Source of the DNA: Polytrichum commune
Taxonomy: Eukaryota > Streptophyta > Polytrichopsida > Polytrichales > Polytrichaceae
Length of the DNA: 64,000 nt
NCBI GenBank assembly: GCA_950295325.1
Contig: OX485803.1
Span: 57,985,554 to 58,049,553, forward strand
Direction: 5' to 3'
Shown here: positions 46,301 through 58,700 of the stretch, one piece after another
Position numbering within the stretch: the first letter of the stretch is position 1
How the letters are laid out: every line of letters begins with the position of its first letter
The notes under the pieces: generated by a model
Told to the model about the DNA's origin: nothing
Database searches by the model: none
What the model saw: only the letters and a program-made list of their open reading frames with translations
Program-made: the position numbers and the translations under genes

Positions 46301-49300
46301 GTGATAATTCTTGCAATGTAATATCTTTGCTAATTACTGACTGCGAGAGATTGCTAAAGACACGTGGCCACACTTAGAACATATTGAATGGTGATGGCAG
46401 GTATTTGAAGCATCAATCTGGGTGGTGTTGGGGTGCAATTTCATGGGGAATCGTATTCATGGCATTAGTGATCATAGTGTACTATATTGGATGGGCAGCT
46501 GTGAAGCAGATGGAAAATTTGCGGACAAACTATGAAAGAATGGAGGCTATGAAAACCCAGGCAGAAAATGCACACAAGGCCAAAAGTGAATTTCTCACAA
46601 CAGTTTCCCACGAAATCCGAACTCCAATGAATGGTGTATTAGGTACAAGTTGACATATGACATCCACTTTACATATTTTCTCGATGTGTCTCAGCTGTTG
46701 CCACTCTCAGAAGCAGATGGATGGCTACTACTATTTAAAAATATTGATCCACTTGATGCCATCCTAGATATTAGTCGAATGGAATTAAAAAGTACCGAGT
46801 TGCAGGTATGCTAGACTTCTTATTGGACACAAAGCTCGACTGTGAGCAGCTTGAGTACACAAAAATTGCGCAAGCAAGTGGGAGTGCCTTGATCTCTCTC
46901 ATCAATGACGTCTTGGACATGGCCAAAGTGGAGTCGGGCCACATGGAGCTGGAGATTAGAGAATTTTCGATTCGTGATACACTTGAGGATGTCTTAGATG
47001 TGTTCAGGGCACGTCTGAGGGAAAGTGGAGTTGAGGGTATGGAAAATCACTACGCTTTATGCTAATCTGTATATCAGTATCTGTACAAGGCCACAGGTCA
47101 TCTTATCCCTTGAAGATTTAGCGAGAACTTGTGCATAATTGTTTTTTTGTAATTCTGACTTCTTTAGAACGTGAGACAATGGGTATATAAAGGCTCCCTT
47201 TGCACCAGCCATTGGATACATCCTTCCGGTTCATAAATTCGAAACCACACCATCTTCTCTATAATAGCTCTAAACATGTTTGCATCCTTCTACAATGTAA
47301 CTTCATGAGGTGATCTTCAGCCTGCAAGATATCGGCAGCAGTCTATTCGGGTTCTGAAATGCACAAACCGTTTACAGTTGCAGCATTGGTAGATGAAGAA
47401 GTACCTGCGATTATGGAGGGAGACCCTTCTCGATTGCGGCAGGTGCTCGTGAACTTGATGGGTGCGTTTCTTGTCTCTTGACAGTACCCTCGCAATGGTA
47501 GCTACTGTACTTCCAGAGATATGGTGTTAGCCGCAACATTCGTAGCGAATTTTGTCCTTCATAGATGTTTCAAAGTCGCTTTACCATGAAGACCATTTGG
47601 TCACTTGTTCCTTGTAGATTCTTATAATTCTTATAATATTTTGGTGTGTCACTGAAGCACTTCAACTGTGAGTAATGCAATGCATATGAAGGACCAAACA
47701 AATTTACATTGAGTCTGTACAAACTTAGTTGAAACTGGCAATTCAAGGACTCATGGAGAAACGGTGGGTTCATTCAAACAGGAAATGCCCTGAAGTTTAC
47801 CGCATCAGGCCATGTACTACTACGAGTGTGTTTGTACCGGGAGAATATGATGAAGGTGAATAAGTCAGGTGAGGAAAGTAGTTGGGAAGACTCAAAGAGC
47901 ACTCCCGTGTCTCTATCGCCAAATGAGGCTCTTCAATCCAAGCCATTTTCAGATGTCAACGGACATAGATTTTCTACACATTCTCGGTATAAAGCGACTC
48001 TTAGCTTGGCTAAGAGATCTGTTGACAGGATGCGATATTCACTAGACTCACGTCATGACTCCCCCCTACCCAGCACCAAGAGAGAGAGGTATAGCTCCTT
48101 TGAAAACGTTTATGACACACTTAGCGGCAAACAAGCCCCAGATGATCGCAACAGCTGGAGCCGCATCAAACAAACCTGGGAAATGAAAGATTGTCAGACC
48201 AGGGAGTCCTCGGAGGATGGGAAATCGAACAGAAGTTCAGATCGTTCTATTGACTTAGAAAAAGGTGATGATGATGAGGATAAGAAAAAGATACCCTCTG
48301 TGATTCCCACGCCAGAGTCTCTGGATTCAGGTCATGCAGGGAGTGTGAAAGTATGCATCGTTTGTGAAGACACAGGTGCAGGCATTCCAGCTGATGCCCG
48401 AGCTCGAATTTTTAAGCCTTTTGTACAGGTTAACTGTCAACCATTTATCATGCCAAGCGTCCTTTGCTTTGTTTACCCAAATTAAAATATGTGCCACTGT
48501 CACCACCCTACATCCTGTTTGTGGACAGAGGTTCTTTTCGATAGGTGGACACAGGGTCCGAATATGTCATGGACGGGGTGTTAATTCCTCTTAAATAAGG
48601 ATGCATACATGTATGAAATTATTCTTTGCACGATAGAAACTTGTATAATTATGTGTGCAATATAGAGGTTGCTGTTATAGCTTTCGTTGCATCTTGTAAA
48701 GGTATAGATTGATGATTATGTGTGATATTGAAGCTATGTCTTAAGCACTTATGTTCTCGATATCTGTTATGGTTTTGTTTAGGCTGAAAAAAGCACTACC
48801 CGACTGTATGGAGGAACAGGCGTGGGTCTCTCCATTAGCCAACAGTTGGTAATCATATCTAAGGCTTCGCACAATAAAGTTTGAAAGCACGTTATATATT
48901 AAAGAATAATGAATGTCTTACAATATATTCTGATGAAAAAGTTTAGGAAGGGTACACTTTAGAAATTTTGTACTACTATTGTGGTGGACTTGCACAGATT
49001 TGGTTCTTTCAGACTACTAACAAGACAAGAAATGTTTCTAAAGGGGATAGCTGCAGTCCAAATGCATCAGGAAGTGCCAAAAATGGAATAAGTCTTGTGC
49101 ACAAAGTATACAAATAACAGTGGTTCAACAGTAGGTCCAAAGAACTTCGAATTCTTTCGAGGTGCAGGGGCTCATATGGGTATAGTTTGTTTTGTCACAG
49201 GTGCATTTAATGGGAGGAAAGATATTCCTGAGCACACAAGTTGGGGTGGGTACCACATTTTTCTTTGCTGTCACCTTTGGGTTGCCCGTAAAGTGTGACA

Positions 49301-52300
49301 TCAATAATGAGAGCAAGCAGAAATCAAATGAACCAGACTCAACAAGTGGCCTACATGGCAAGAGAGTCATCTTAGTGGATGGTATCCCTCTTCGCCGCAT
49401 GGTGGGTCCAGTCTCTTTCCTAGCTGCAGACACTCGGTATCTTTTGGTGGATGTTTGTTCACAAGAACCTGATTATTGAGTACAACATGTTTAGAGCCTC
49501 TTAGAATCCATAATTAAAGCACAAAGTCTTGTGAACATGCCTAGGTTTTCTCTTCATTACTTATTCTCCTTGACTAGTAGACCTTGACAAAAATAAGGCT
49601 GTACTGAGATATGCTTGGTTTAGTCGATGGGCAGACTGCAGCCAGAACTTTTCCTCATCCCTGTGCTTCTGAATGTCGACCTTTCGGTGCTTGAACTGGG
49701 ACTGTGCAATTTGTGCACCTTAGGGCATCCCCTAGTTTCAGGATATCGTTGAACATGCAGTTCACTTCTGTCGTCCTGCCAACACTTTTCCTGTGGTATG
49801 GAGAGTTCGCACTGTAAAAAGCGTTCCGTGCATATTCTGTACATCTTACATGCTAAAATGAGCTAAAATTAGAATATTTTGGCAGTTTAGCTTTGCACCC
49901 TTTTCAAGCAAGCATGCTATGGGTGGGTATGGGAATCATTAGTATGCGCTAGCTTCCTGAAGGTCTGAAAATGAGATGTGTGTGGCTTCAGATAACAGAG
50001 ATTGCACTCCGAAGATTAGGAATGGATGTGCTATCAGTGAGCAATCCGCAGACTCTGGCAGATACCATGAGTGTTTTTTATGATGAGGGAGGAAAGCCAG
50101 CGCTTGAGAAGGAGGCCTTACTGGGCATATTTAAGAGCTGGATTGCTCCCTTTACAAAATCGTCCTTTATTCAGAACCGAGAGGACTGGAAGCCTCCTAG
50201 AACAAGTTATCATTTAACACGTGACAATGAAGGATTAAACTCAGAAATTTCAGGTGCATATATACTCTTTCATTCTTTCACCTTTGAGAATGTCTACGGC
50301 AAGGGAGAACAATGGTCTCATTGATGTGGAATGTGAACGGTGGTAGTGTTTGACACATGACTTGATATGTCTATGTGCCTATTTCTAGCTACAATGTACT
50401 CAGAATTGCACCTAACCATCAGATTCACATCTGCTGCTGGGTTGACGTGTAATATTCCAAAGTAGGATTCATGTTGCATCAAATGCTGAACTTTCAGACT
50501 TGATGGAAATGTTGCAGGGGCGAATGGGCCTGTAGATCAACTGGATTCAGGGCCGGTCACCCCTGTGCGCACATCCTACCAAACTCACCTACACAAAAAT
50601 TTACAGCGATTACCATCACTTAGGTTGCCCACGGACATACCACCAGGGACCTCAGGACCGTCAGCAATGAGAGTGCACTATAATCCAACACAGGCAGAAA
50701 GACAAGTGGTTGAGGAATTCAGAAAGGGGATGAAATGTGATGTGATATTGGTGGACAAGGACTGCTTCGGGAAGGGTTCAGGTGTGGAGATGGGGAAATT
50801 CTTACAGGAAGCCCGCATAAAGTCGCCAACAATTCAACCACCACCAATGGTGCTCCTTGCTTGCAAACTTGAAGAGAACGAAAAAAATGTTCAAAGCCTT
50901 GGTTTTGGGGGTGTCTTGTTCAAACCCATCAAACCCACGGTCATGTTGATGCTGCTCACTGAGGTGAGGCGTAATACAATCATGCTAGTCCACAATTTTG
51001 AAGTTCCTGGAAAGCATGACCAGAAGGAGTCAGTAAAGAAGTGTCTGTGCAGGGTCCACAGACTGAAGTACAGATATATTCCGCTACCGTTTTCTCACTG
51101 TTTAGATAGTTGCCAATATTATGGAGTATATTATAAATCTCGAAATTTTCGGTTGTGATTAGTTTGTTTATGTTTTCTATAATTACAAAAGTAAGTTCAA
51201 CTTTTGCTGGACTGGACAGGTTATGAAGATAGTGAGTCAGCAGAACATTGTGGGAAATGCGAGAGATTTGGAGAAAGCTTCTATCCGACGTTCTCTTCAG
51301 ACCTTAATGAAGGGACTACGAGTCATGGTAATACAGTTTGCTCCTTCAGTTTCTTACACCTCATCAAGGAATACACTCACCTGGACGTGGAATTTGTGAT
51401 AGATCGTCTCCGATGAACAGTAAATGTCGCATTGGATTACCTGAGTGCTATTTCTGCATGCCTGAAAGGGCAACTGCAGCCAATCAACCAGGATAGTAAG
51501 GGTAGAATAGAAGAATGGATATTATCCTGCATAATGATATTATCCTCATAGGCTTCTTCCATCAAAGATTCACGTTATTGACTATAATTCAATATCTGCA
51601 GGTTGTGGATGATAATTATGTGAACCGTCTAGTCTCAACGAAAATGTTGCGACGGTATGGTGTGAATGTGGTCACAGCAGAGTCTGGACAACAAGCTATT
51701 GATATTCTGAAGGGAGCCGCCCATGACATAGATATTGTATTCATGGATGTGCAGATGCCAGGAATGGATGGGTCAGTTTTCTCTTCACACTCTACATAAC
51801 AGTTGAATGTTTTCTGACCTCTTCAACTTGCAGCGAGGTTTTTTTTCCAGGGATACCGGTACTGTAGTGGGAAATAATTAATAGACTTTGCGTGACTGCC
51901 GGAGTAACTGCCAAATTTTCTTATTGTTTCATGGTTACAATCAAATTCTTCTGAACTGAGAGTGGATTGTCAAGAAAGAGAATTCCGCTGAAGGTAACTG
52001 GGATATTTGTATTGGCATTCACAATCGATTGTCTGGGAATTCTCTAGATTGTCTTAAATAAGTATTTTGATGTGCTCCGTAGGTTTCAGACGACAACAAA
52101 GATACGTGAATTGGAGACAGCTGGTGAGATTGTCAGAAATGAGATAGTGATGTCTTCGATGGCGATTCAAAGGAAACGTCGGCTGGTTGTGATGGCTATG
52201 ACGGCAGATGTATTCTCTACCAACAGTGAGAAGATTGCAGCTGGCAAGATGGACGGTTTTATCACAAAGCCAATTGACGAATACCAGCTCTACAGAGCTT

Positions 52301-52314
52301 TGAAAGCAATCTGA
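43078..52314 (+). CDS. CHASE-domain hybrid histidine kinase (cytokinin-receptor type), 17 exons
   Basis: Exons: 43078-43335, 43605-43632, 43988-44114, 44969-45207, 45437-45592, 45935-46133, 46401-46642, 46806-47036, 47378-47461, 47782-48428, 48783-48848, 49201-49401, 49992-50253, 50518-50963, 51220-51327, 51602-51771, 52083-52314. Every junction is GT-AG and phases agree throughout (1231 aa). The first membrane helix is at about 31-49. The CHASE domain follows to about 335, ending [13 protein letters not shown], and the second helix is at about 347-366. The H-box [10 protein letters not shown] has phospho-acceptor His406. Then come the N-box [31 protein letters not shown] and [11 protein letters not shown] degenerate receiver follows (ILVDKD, LFKPIKP). 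The terminal receiver is complete, with Asp1101/1102, phospho-acceptor Asp1147, Thr1195 and Lys1217. In plants such proteins sense cytokinin on ER or plasma membrane and feed His-to-Asp phosphorelay via HPt proteins. The CHASE domain is divergent, so ligand specificity is uncertain. Exon 2 (28 nt) is inferred. Confidence 0.9.
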
Positions 52315-53249
52315 TCCAACCCCAAAATCAACAAGCTCCCTATCTTCTGCAACCCCACATTCCTGCCAAGCAGGCATGCTGCAAGGTGAAGCAAAGGCAT
52401 TGTGTATGTCATCACCTCAGGATGTCTATCTGAACTCTCGAGATGTATTTACGACTGACTTGAGTGAGGCAGTAGCCAGTCGCTTGGTATCATTGCAAAA
52501 TGCATACAACGAGGACCTAGTAGTGCTACCAATGAGACCCAGATTGGAGAAAGGTTTGTCAGGCATGGTTTCGAAACCAATCCTGGCGACGACACGAGTG
52601 ATGTTTTGAGTGATCATGTGAAGCAGGAAGAATCTCAAGAGAACCCTAGTGGACAATAATGGAAATGGAAGCAACTGTGGTCGGAATGATCTCACGATTG
52701 GCGTTGGAGATCAACCAGAATAGTGATAAATCAAAGGGTGCTGGATCCTGGGATGCAGGATTCCACTTCTTGACAGATATACCCTAAAGTCAACACATTC
52801 AACTGTATTATGCTGTAGCAAATTGGGACTTTGAAAGTTATATTTGGTGATGGGCATGCCTGGCTTTTATTTCACATGGCGAGTGAGGGGTGAAGTCGCA
52901 GCTCAAAGAGCCGATTGTTCCACTTTTTACCTCTCATTTCAACTTATCAAGATTTTCAACAGATTTTCTGGCAACCTGCAAGGTCAAGAGCTGGAAGCAG
53001 CTTCTGTCTACATAATAGATTAGTTCCATAGTATGACTATCTGAAGCAGGAAAGACTACAATGAAACTGACAGGAAGGATTCAAGCCTGAACTGAGGTAA
53101 CAAAAGTTTACCAGAAACTTCTCGCTGGGATTACTTCAATTCTAGCTCAAGAAGATCCCCAGGTCCCACAATGTAACTTAGACTTTCAATCCCACCAGGC
53201 ACCGGAAAGTGCAATTTCTTCCTTCCAACTCTGTATTGCGTGCACCACA
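52315..53249 (+). other. 3' flank of the histidine-kinase gene
   Basis: Probably 3' untranslated region followed by spacer. The frame at 52376-52609 is not in phase with the receptor and has no known motif. Confidence 0.4.
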
Positions 53250-54139
53250 GTGGATGAATTTGGTGGAGTGGCGTGTGCCTCCGAGAGGAAGGCATCCTTT
53301 CATTGGCCACAAGCACGTGGGCTGGGGTGCCCCGGTGACCCGGCTGTTCACTGGGCGGGGCGGTTTCCCGTGACTGTAAAAGTGAGTGACCACGTCGACA
53401 TTCTAACGGCCCAAGCCCCGGGTCCGGCAATTCTCCGGGTCACTGGGTCCCCTTGCTTCAAAGGCATATTTCCTCGACCATTTAGGCCACTTGGTGTGTC
53501 CATAGGCTTGCTCCAGAGTCCAGAGTTCCAAGGTGATGAATTTTTTAGGCCTTGTAGGTAATCTATTTGCAGAAATCGCAGTAAGTTGGAGTGTTTTATG
53601 GGTAAGCTAATTTTGCCGTGGTTGCTAATTTCTTCACGTAAGGCAATGTGACAGTTTTCTCGCCCAGTTTAGTGAGTTCATCTCGTTACTTAAGAATGGA
53701 GTTCTTAGCCCTCATAGCAATCAGTTTGTAGCATTTACAGTTAGTTAAGAGTGTTTGCAGTGCTTCACTATTGAAGTCAGAATTCCCTCCGCAAATAAGT
53801 GGGTAGGACTACCTTGTTGCTTGAGGAGGGAATATTTAGCGCTTGTAGGGGTCATTTTGTTAGTGGGATCCGCAGTTAGATAAGTTGGAGTGTTCTGGAG
53901 TAGAATAGCTACGTCTGCAAGTTTCTTCACTTGGAAGTCACGGGGTTTGAGTGCCGGACACGAGGTGCCGGTGCCATGGCGGAACTTGAAGTGGAGGGTC
54001 AAGACCATAGAGGTGCAGTTACGTCACCACGCAGTACTCTATTTTGTGCAGGACCTTGTTATGGAATTGTCGTGGATCTAATACCGCGGTTCGGTTGGAG
54101 TATACGATCAGAGATTCAATTCCGGTGATGAACGATCGG
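53250..54139 (+). promoter_or_regulatory. Probable promoter region of the ABC1K gene, with G-box
   Basis: A GC-richer stretch than its surroundings. CATTGGCC (a CCAAT box in reverse) lies at about 53301-53308 and a perfect G-box CACGTG at 53314-53319. A second ACGT core (CCACGTCG) follows near 53391-53398. G-boxes are common in light-responsive plant promoters, which fits a plastid protein, but about 2.5 kb separate it from the start codon. A leader intron would be needed: an acceptor (TTCCTCAG) lies about 16 bp before the ATG. Confidence 0.4.
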
Positions 54140-54315
54140 AAGGAATTAGACTAGCGCTCGAGGCGCGCGCGGTTCTTGTGAGCGATTGCGCTTCAAGGTG
54201 ATATTTTCATACGAGCACTTACAGGTGAAGGAATTAGACTAGCGCTCGAGGCGCGCGCGGTTCTTGTGAGTGATTGCGCTTCAAGGTGATATTTTCATAC
54301 GAGCTCTTACAGGGG
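54140..54315 (+). repeat. Exact-period tandem duplication, 2 x 88 bp
   Basis: 54140-54227 and 54228-54315 are nearly identical, with about two or three differences. Each starts GAAGGAATTAGACTAGCGC, contains the GC-rich CTCGAGGCGCGCGCGG and ends ATACGAGC(A/T)C(T)TTACAGG. The low divergence marks a young duplication. Each unit ends in a CTTACAG|G motif that could serve as a splice acceptor. Confidence 0.9.
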
Positions 54316-55793
54316 TTGACTGTTGCTGCAGAATTGAGCGCAAAATTTAGTGTTCTGCTTTTTCTTGGGTGGTTGAGGCTGTTGGGGTTTGTGTGAAGGA
54401 TTTTGGTTCACTGCGTTTTGATACTGGATCTGCTTGAATTTTTTTTGGAGCTGTTCTAATAATATCTGCAATGCCTTCATTGTTTCCCTCCTATACAAGG
54501 TTGCATCATTTTTGGTGATGGTTGTTTTGTTCCTGAAAAAGCTTCATATGCGTTCCGCACCAATCTGTCTTCCAGTTGATTCCGCTTGTTAGCGTCGTGC
54601 AAAACCTCCGTAATGTGACTTTACTAATTCACTTCTTCTGAGTAGCTGGAAATTCTTTAAGATCAGAGTTGCTCGTTAGTGAGAGCGCTTGAAATACTTT
54701 GTCTTGTAAGTAAAATGGATCGTCCCATCTAGCACGTATCCTTGTTCTCTACTCGATTTTGGTAGTACTCGTACGAAACCGTGTGCTCTCGTTTCGCAGT
54801 GGGTGTATTGATAGGAAATTGTTTGCATTTTTCGCGAGATCTTCAGAAATTCTGTTAGAGTCGTCATCGCCTTCATTGGAGCATGTGCTCTGTTTCCCCT
54901 TAAATAATCTACTTTGAATTCCGCATATTCGACTCAGTTATTTTGTTTCCGTCCAAGTAGCGATTCTTACCCCTTTTTTTTTCGCTCTTTTTTGCATCGA
55001 GCTTTCAAGAGGTTACTTGACACTTCGTTCATGGAATGCTCTCGTTACAGATACTGAACTTTGTAGGTGGGGAAGATCTCCGTACCAATTTGGTACTTCT
55101 TTCAAGAATCTTGTCTTCAATTTACTTTTCGAGAAACAAGTGGAACGCACCAACCAGATGTTGAATGTCAATGTTCTTGAAGTGTAAAAAATTGATCATC
55201 GTCTCTGTAAATTGTTTAGAATATTTCTGATTGCTTCCTGTTGCCTTATAAACAAAGAACTGAATCTTTGGTAGACTCTTGGAGTTGCAGACATATTGGA
55301 GTTTATATGTCTGCAAATTTCCCTCTTGTTCCTCCCTTCTCCACTCAGATTATAGATATATTTGTTGAGGTTAGTAGAATGAACTTGGCTTTCTTGTCTG
55401 CTTTTTTTTTTGTCAATCATTTCGAATTGTGATTCAAGCAATTTCTCCCACTTTACATCCCAACTGTCCCTTGGAACTCTGCGATGGTAGGAGACATTTG
55501 ATCACGACTGTGTCCTCATAGCTACTACCTCTGAATCTGCATTAGGCTTAACTTATATTTTTTTTTATCACTATCGATGAATCGACTTCAAGCTCAACTA
55601 CAGCTTCTCTGTTCTTATGACATGGGACGATGCATTAGGCCTCCATAAAGCAACCTCTTTTTGGTACCCGCAGGAAGGAACTTGTTAAGGCAGGCGGACT
55701 TGATTGACTCAAATGTTAACTAGATGATTATGATGCCAGCTAAGTTCATGCTCAATAAACCGTTTTACGCTTCCTCAGGTTGAAAGAGTCAAG
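54316..55793 (+). other. Presumed leader or spacer upstream of the ABC1K start
   Basis: AT-rich and T-rich DNA with no supported gene. It could be a long 5' leader intron, because a plausible acceptor lies just before the coding start. Confidence 0.35.
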
Positions 55794-58700
55794 ATGACGG
55801 CGTCCAGGCTTTCTCCCTGCCTCGCTCGCGCATCAATCAGCATTCACCCACCAAATGGTACCAGAAGCACATCAAGTTCCAGGCTACAGATAGTCCCTCG
55901 GAACAGTTTCGAGAGCTTTCACTTGAGAAAATTGCATCATACTTCTTATGCAATCAGGTCCTCAAGTTATTCAACGTATAGACACAAAGTACCTATATGC
56001 TTTCTTGAGAAGCTTCCACCCCAGGCGAATGTAGGACACCTAACATACTTGCATGACATGCACACAAGGTTATTGTTGGGAAGTTTGAATCGGACCATAG
56101 AGACCTCACCGGACCCATCCAGCACCTATCATCTTCTTGATTCGGTGAGAAGCGTATCAGATTTGTCGAGCGTGGATTCTTTAGTAAACTCCATGTCCTC
56201 AGTTTTGCATAATGCGGAGGAGGTGACAGCAAACCTTGTGTCGAATCTTGGTCATTTGGAGGTGAATGGGTTGTCAGCCCAGGATTTGGTTGATCAGATA
56301 GGGAGTTCTGTAGCTGGAATTATATCTGCGAAATTGGGTGCCGATTTTACACCTGGAGTAACAATGGCTACCCTTGCAACATTAGCAACCTCGATGATGG
56401 TCGTTTCTTCATTGAACTTAAGAGAAGAGAATCGAGGTTTTGTGGAGGGCCATGACCTGCCATTACGGTATGATCCAGAGATTATTGCCACATATTTCAA
56501 GAAGAGACCCATGGATGTTCTTATAAGGTCTGCGAAAATCATGCTCGAGTGCTCTTCGTTGACATTCAACATCCTGTGGGATAAATACGTCGGGCGTGAC
56601 CAAAAGATGGAAAAGATTCGTGCCAGACAGCTCGTTGAGCTTATTGCCAGGCTTGGACCTACTGCCATCAAGGTACATGGGTTGCCTACATGCATATGGG
56701 ACTCAGGATGTGGCCAGGGTGGATTTCTACGTTAATCAAGCATTTGCGTATGTCTTACATAGGTCATGTACGAGAAGTAGAGCTGAGAATCTGATGCAAT
56801 TTGAGCAGCTGGCCTGCAACTTGATATTTACCAAATTTTCTTCTTAAATGTAGGAATTAACGGCTGAAGTGATCTGTTTCCAAGGGAATTGTTAATAAGT
56901 TATGTTTCATATCAAGTACAGATACTACAACCCTGTGCCGCCTCAGTAGAATGCGGTTGTTTGTCTGGTAATTTACTGTTAACTTCTAGGACAGCAGTAC
57001 CACAATACATGAAATGTTACAGCAGAAATTTTTTTGCTGGGCTTATGAGTGTGGGAATCATGCAAACGCTGAAACATTTCTAATTGGGGGTTGCGTGGTT
57101 AATAGATTGGGCAGGCACTGAGCATCCGTCCAGACATTTTGCCACAAGTGTATCTGGACGAGCTACAAAAGCTTCAAGACCGTGTCCCTCCTTTTTCCAA
57201 CGAGGAGGCTAAGCAAATTATTCTTGAAAGCCTTGGTAAACCTGCGGAGGAGATATTCACAGAGATATCTGAACACCCCATTGCAGCTGCTTCTTTGGGC
57301 CAGGTTTGAATATAACCCTGGTTCCACTTCCTTGGATGCGATTTGGAAAAGTCTACTTTGAGCTCAACAAGAATCATTTGAGTTTACCCAAAATAGGGAC
57401 CTTCGCTTCAAAAACAATGTCTGCACCTTCCTTGAGTAAAACATCATCGTCAAGAACCAAGAGACATTTTGTGCTGAAGTTGAGCAGATATAATCTTAAC
57501 CTCATTTGATGCTTGCAATGGTCAACTTCAGGTGTACAAGGCAAAACTGCGAGATACAGGAGTGGTTGTAGCAATCAAAGTACAACGACCAGGAGTTTTA
57601 GAAGGAATTTCACGTGACCTCTTTCTGTTGAGGATAGGTGCGCAAATGCTTCAGCATGTGCCAATAGTTCAGTCCGACATGGTTGGTCTTATTGACACCT
57701 GGGCTTTGCGATTCTTTGACGAGCTCGACTATGTGCAAGAGGTCAGAAGCTACGTCTATTCTCTGCTTTTCATAGTTACATCCACATTTTCAATAATGAT
57801 AAAAATGTGTAATCTGAACCAACTTAACTAATTTGAAGAATCTAGCCACATTACATGTTTCCAACAATCCTCTGTTCATCTCTATTTTGTTCAGATACAA
57901 GTACTACCTAGTTTCAATAACTCGTTCTCAGTGTGACTTTCTGAATTGTAAGACCCCCAGAGCAGAGACTGTAATGCTGTAATGCTGCAACGAATTGACT
58001 CATGATCTACAACTTACATCTCTGTACCTCGGTATGTATCCAGGCAAAGAACGGGATCCAATTTTTGGAAAACATGAAGTTTTTGCCAAATGTGACAGTT
58101 CCTGAAATGTTCCTTTCATACACAGCTCGCAAGGTTTGTAATATGATCATTCTTTGTGTAACACGAAGACATATGAAGCTGCCCCCGTTCTTCCATATTA
58201 AAGCAAACTCAAGTGGATTACTGAGAACACGACTTTTTATCTCTGACATATGTATGAACATCGTAATCATTATCCAATAGGGTAGAGAGTTCTGTATCCG
58301 TTTAGATGGAGGGAGCTGTGAAGTGATTGTCTGTACCTTATTTTCAAAAAATGGAAAGTTTTTGAATAATTCTGTTATGGTGATACAGAACTTTTTCTAA
58401 AATGGTAATGTTACTGAATGTAGAATCTGGATGTATGTACATTGGAATTCACATTTTCAGGTCCTAACAAGTGCGTGGGTAGTTGGGGAAAAACTTTCCG
58501 AGAGCAACGCTGCCGACTTGCTGCCCTTGATCACGACAGCTATGAATTGTTACTTGGTGCAACTGCTTGAGAGCGGTTTCCTTCATGCAGACCCACATCC
58601 TGGAAATCTTTTACGTACCCCTGACGGCCTCCTCTGTGTCTTGGATTTTGGCCTCATGACAACGGTAACCTCTCAACAGATTTGATTAACACCTTCATGT

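Noticed and set aside
53250-53561. 103-codon plus-strand frame
   Set aside because: It covers a GC-rich, promoter-like stretch containing a G-box, with an opposite-strand frame of similar length. No known motif.
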